From: Saprospiraceae bacterium
Lineage (GTDB): Bacteria; Bacteroidota; Bacteroidia; Bacteroidales; JAIPBB01
Length of the DNA stretch: 19,181 bases
Reading direction: 5' to 3'
Assembly (NCBI GenBank): GCA_021739805.1
Contig: JAIPBB010000064.1
Location: forward strand, 1-19,181
The notes under the pieces were generated by a model. The model searched no databases and had not been told where the DNA came from. It saw only the letters and a list, made by a program, of their open reading frames with translations. Shown in pieces: positions 16,710 to 19,181 of the stretch. The position numbers and the translations under genes were made by a program. Position 1 is the first letter of the stretch. Each line of letters opens with the position of its first letter.

Positions 16710-16732
16710 GTAAATCTTTTATAAAGATTTAC
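16710..16732. promoter_or_regulatory. Perfect hairpin/palindrome in the divergent promoter region
   Basis: GTAAATCTTT, loop TAT, AAAGATTTAC: a 10-bp perfect stem with a 3-base loop between the divergent VWA/OmpA and PKD genes. As DNA it is a symmetric site suited to a dimeric regulator of both genes; as RNA it would lie in the leader of one of them. No regulator is identified. Confidence 0.45.
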
Positions 16733-16758
16733 CTAAAAAAACAAAGATTATCGTAATT

Positions 16759-18585
16759 TTGAAAAATATAATTTCTCTTTTAGGTGTGAAGCAAATAAAA
16801 GTAATAACAAAGTGTATTTCAATTTTAGCCTTTTTGGTTATTATTCAATTTAATTCATTTTCACAATGTCAGATTAAAGCATTTGCTTCTTCAAAAGTTA
16901 TTTGTACGGGCGACACAATTTCACTTTGGGCAAAAGGAAGTTGCGGTGTTAGGTTTAGTTGTGATTTCAACAATAACTCTGTTTGTACTGGGATGATAAC
17001 AAATGGAACACCCATGTATAATAATCCTTGCGGAGCATCTGTTGATAGTTCAACTTATCTTTGGATGGGTTCAAATTCAGCAGCACCCCGCTATGTAAGA
17101 ACTCCAGCTGTGAATGTAACATCAGGTGGTTGCCAGGTTTGTTTCGATATGAAATATGGAGTGAACGGATTTTCATCGCCCTGCGAAGGACCCGACGCCG
17201 CTAATGAAGGCGTTCATCTTCAATATTCAATTAATGGTGGAACAACATGGACTGACATACAATATTGGAGTCCAAATGGTGGCAACGATTCCAATCTTAC
17301 ACATTGGAAAAACTACTGTGCATATCTGCCATTTGCTGCCCAAACATCTAATACAATATTCCAGTGGGCACAAACAGCCAACTTGCCCGCAAACTCCGGG
17401 CATTGGGGTATTGATAATATACTGATTCATTGTTCTGCAACAACAAATATTACATGGTCGCATGGTGCAAGCGGATTAGGACCACATTTGGTTTATCCCA
17501 GTAATACAACAACTTATGTAGTTACTATAAATGATATTTCGTCATCATATTCTGCGAAAGACTCTATTGAAGTTATTGTTAAAATTCGACCAAATGCTGA
17601 TTTCACAGTTACAACTCCTGTTTGTGAAAATGAGAATTCTGTAATTACATATACTGGGAATGCTCCTTCATCGGCAACATATAATTGGGATTTCAAAGGA
17701 GGAATTATTTCAACAGGCAGTGGTCAGGGACCATATAATGTAAAATGGAGCAGCCCGGGTGGTTATGATGTTGGATTAACTGTTGTTCATAATGGATGTA
17801 CTTCGTATTATGAAGAACTAGAAGTTTTAGTTGGTCCATTAATCAGTTTTTTTATTGATCCAACTAGTGGTTGCCAACCTCATACTATTAACATTTTAGA
17901 CAATACAACTCCTGTCGGGAAAACATATTTATGGGATTTTGGTGATGGAACAACTTCTTCCAATATAAGTCCCACGCACACTTACACTTCCCACGGAAAA
18001 TTTGGAATAAGTGTTACTGTAGAAACTGATTCAGGATGTATTGGTACGTTCTCAGTTGCAAACTTAGTAACAGTACACCCAAAACCTCAAGCTAATTTCG
18101 ATGCGTTCCCATATATTGCACCATTATCTAAACCTATAATAGAATTTAAGGATAAATCTACCCATGGATACACTTGGTTTTGGGATTTCGGTGATGGTGG
18201 AAGTTCGACCAGCCAAAATCCATCTCATACTTATGGAGAAGGAAAATTCCCTGTATATTTACTAGTTGTTAGCGACCATAATTGCAGGGATTCCATTACA
18301 AAAGAAGTAGAAATAATTGATGACCACCTAACTATCCCTAATGTTTTCACACCAAATGATGATGGTATTAATGATTATTTTTTTATTGATAATATTGAAA
18401 GCCTGACTGAATGTGAACTAATTGTTTTTAATCGTTGGGGGAAAATTGTTTATGAAACAAAAAAATATGACAACTCATGGGATGGTGATTTATTAAGTGA
18501 TGGAGTATATTTTTTCATTATGCGATATAAAGGTTTTTTCGATGAAAATGAAATTCAGGGAACCATAACAATTTTTCGTAAATAA
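16759..18585 (+). CDS. PKD-domain surface protein with T9SS type B (CHU_C) sorting domain
   Basis: 608 residues if started at TTG 16759; no ATG lies between the preceding in-frame stop (TAA at 16711) and the signal peptide, so a non-ATG start is needed (TTG 16759 or GTG 16786, the latter giving 599 residues). The signal peptide ends at FNSFSQ (about 36). Residues 45-225 are cysteine-rich with HLQYSINGGTTWTDI and HWGIDNILI, resembling reelin-type or jelly-roll adhesive modules. Three PKD-type domains follow: 277-357 (degenerate), 361-440 and 443-519, the last two with WDFGDG (392-397 and 475-480). Residues 524-608 are the CHU_C/T9SS type B domain: IPNVFTPNDDGINDYF, VFNRWGKIVYE, SWDG and DGVYFF. 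Likely an adhesin or matrix protein exported through T9SS and held on the cell surface. A TAATTTTG box overlaps the TTG codon, which favours the GTG start. Confidence 0.9.
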   Translation: MKNIISLLGVKQIKVITKCISILAFLVIIQFNSFSQCQIKAFASSKVICTGDTISLWAKGSCGVRFSCDFNNNSVCTGMITNGTPMYNNPCGASVDSSTYLWMGSNSAAPRYVRTPAVNVTSGGCQVCFDMKYGVNGFSSPCEGPDAANEGVHLQYSINGGTTWTDIQYWSPNGGNDSNLTHWKNYCAYLPFAAQTSNTIFQWAQTANLPANSGHWGIDNILIHCSATTNITWSHGASGLGPHLVYPSNTTTYVVTINDISSSYSAKDSIEVIVKIRPNADFTVTTPVCENENSVITYTGNAPSSATYNWDFKGGIISTGSGQGPYNVKWSSPGGYDVGLTVVHNGCTSYYEELEVLVGPLISFFIDPTSGCQPHTINILDNTTPVGKTYLWDFGDGTTSSNISPTHTYTSHGKFGISVTVETDSGCIGTFSVANLVTVHPKPQANFDAFPYIAPLSKPIIEFKDKSTHGYTWFWDFGDGGSSTSQNPSHTYGEGKFPVYLLVVSDHNCRDSITKEVEIIDDHLTIPNVFTPNDDGINDYFFIDNIESLTECELIVFNRWGKIVYETKKYDNSWDGDLLSDGVYFFIMRYKGFFDENEIQGTITIFRK

Positions 18586-18996
18586 TATTCTCTTTCACTA
18601 TCAAAAACTTATTTATTAGCTTAATTATCGAGCAATTTATCAAAATATCCTATCTTATAAAATTTACAAATATTAACCCTAATTAGTTTCAGCAAGAAAA
18701 CTACCTTGAATTGAAAATCAGCCTTTCCCCATCTAAAGGGTGGACTGATTTTCAGTGAGTTCACCCTTTAGTTTTGGGAAAAACTCACTAAAAATCAATA
18801 TTTATCGGGTTTTCTTGCAGACCCTAATTATAATTCGACTAAAAATTTTTAATTTATTTTTATACCTGTTAAACCTTTTCTTAAAAAAAATGTCTTAGGG
18901 AATATTTAAAGCAGTTAAGTGTGAAATCATTAGGATACTCATATAAAATTTCATAATTGCAATAAAAAATTATTAATCTCATCAAAAAAAAGAAAA
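18586..18996. other. Gene-free region with compact inverted-repeat element
   Basis: 411 bp between two plus-strand genes. The first 90 bp show nothing identifiable. 18676-18830 is the inverted-repeat element described separately. The last 150 bp are AT-rich; no TAnnTTTG box was found before the gene at 18997, and only a weak resemblance to the 23-bp upstream element (AACCTTTTCTT near 18870, GGGAATAT near 18898) is seen. Confidence 0.6.
18676..18830. mobile_element. MITE-like inverted-repeat element with flanking direct repeats
   Basis: ACCCTAATTA occurs at 18676-18685 and again at 18821-18830. Between them, CAGCAAGAAAAC (18690-18701) and the reverse complement of 18809-18820 match at 11 of 12 bases, forming terminal inverted repeats. 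Inside are three stems: TGAAAATCAG with 18745-18754; CTAAAGGGTG (18733-18742) with CACCCTTTAG (18762-18771); and 18746-18761 with 18782-18797 (15 of 16). Some share bases and exclude each other. No coding sequence. The layout fits a small non-autonomous element with a 10-bp target duplication, but four extra bases (GTTT) between the left direct repeat and the terminal repeat weaken this. Confidence 0.5.
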
Positions 18997-19181
18997 ATGA
19001 TAACAGAAAAAAAGAAATTCAAAAAGACATTTTGGTTTATTATGATCATGTTTGGATTAATTTATTTTTCAAGCATTTTGACCAATAATCTTTCGGCGCA
19101 AAGCCTTGAACAATCAGCTAACTGGAAATTATTTTCTAAAATTAACGGAATTCAAATTTATTCAAAACAAATTGATTGTAA
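18997..19181 (+). CDS. Exported protein of unknown function (5' part only)
   Basis: Open from the ATG at 18997 to the window edge, 61 complete codons. Residues 1-11 are lysine-rich (KKKFKK), followed by a hydrophobic stretch (TFWFIMIMFGLIYFSSIL) and a likely cleavage site after LSAQ (about 36). The mature part begins SLEQSANWKLFSKINGIQIY, which resembles the opening of uncharacterised Bacteroidota exported proteins with a W-x-L-F-x-x-x-N-G-I pattern; I do not know their function. It lies on the same strand as the PKD protein but 411 bp away, so it is probably a separate transcript. Confidence 0.7.
   Translation, partial: MITEKKKFKKTFWFIMIMFGLIYFSSILTNNLSAQSLEQSANWKLFSKINGIQIYSKQIDC

Noticed and set aside
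18860..18910. Third copy of the 23-bp upstream element before the gene at 18997
   Set aside because: Only AACCTTTT and GGGAATAT are shared, with wrong spacing between them; not above chance in this AT-rich DNA.

Overview
The window looks like a low-GC chromosome segment of a Bacteroidota species, probably an environmental member of the Bacteroidales/Cytophagales type. Evidence: three proteins carry type IX secretion (T9SS) C-terminal sorting domains (two type A, one type B/CHU_C) and a fourth, cut by the left edge, has the start of one; the ParC has the Bacteroidota sequence type; one protein has a BatA-type N-terminus; intergenic DNA is very AT-rich; starts lack Shine-Dalgarno sequences; and a few TAnnTTTG -7-like boxes are visible. 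No phage, integrase, transposase, rRNA, tRNA or CRISPR is visible.

Layout. 1-2604: two tandem minus-strand paralogues (the first cut by the window edge) with the order signal peptide, carboxypeptidase-regulatory-like fold, dockerin-like EF-hand, cohesin-like sandwich, T9SS domain. 3013-4224: a small soluble hybrid histidine kinase/response regulator on the plus strand. A 23-bp sequence is shared between the upstream regions of the first paralogue and of the kinase, in the same orientation relative to each downstream gene. 4424-8104: a minus-strand pair encoding a small T9SS protein and a long fibre-like surface protein (collagen-like Gly-X-Y region, two arrays of 17-residue repeats, tail-fibre-like C-terminus). 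8105-8779: gene-free, with several palindromes. 8780-13984: BatA-domain membrane protein followed by the topoisomerase IV A subunit. 14153-15046: VapBC-type toxin-antitoxin pair preceded by an extra small antitoxin-like gene. 15254-16648: von Willebrand A/OmpA lipoprotein, divergent from 16759-18585, a PKD-rich T9SS type B protein. 18586-18996: gene-free, holding a compact inverted-repeat element with flanking direct repeats. 18997-19181: start of a further exported protein.

How it fits together: most of the window encodes cell-surface or envelope proteins delivered by Sec plus T9SS. The dockerin/cohesin-like paralogues could take part in calcium-dependent protein assembly, and the fibre protein and PKD protein look like adhesins; these roles are inferred from domains. 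ParC is the only clear housekeeping gene. The most interesting non-coding signals are the shared 23-bp upstream element, a 16-bp palindrome over the predicted kinase transcription start, and a pair of related palindromic repeats about 10 kb apart in opposite orientation.
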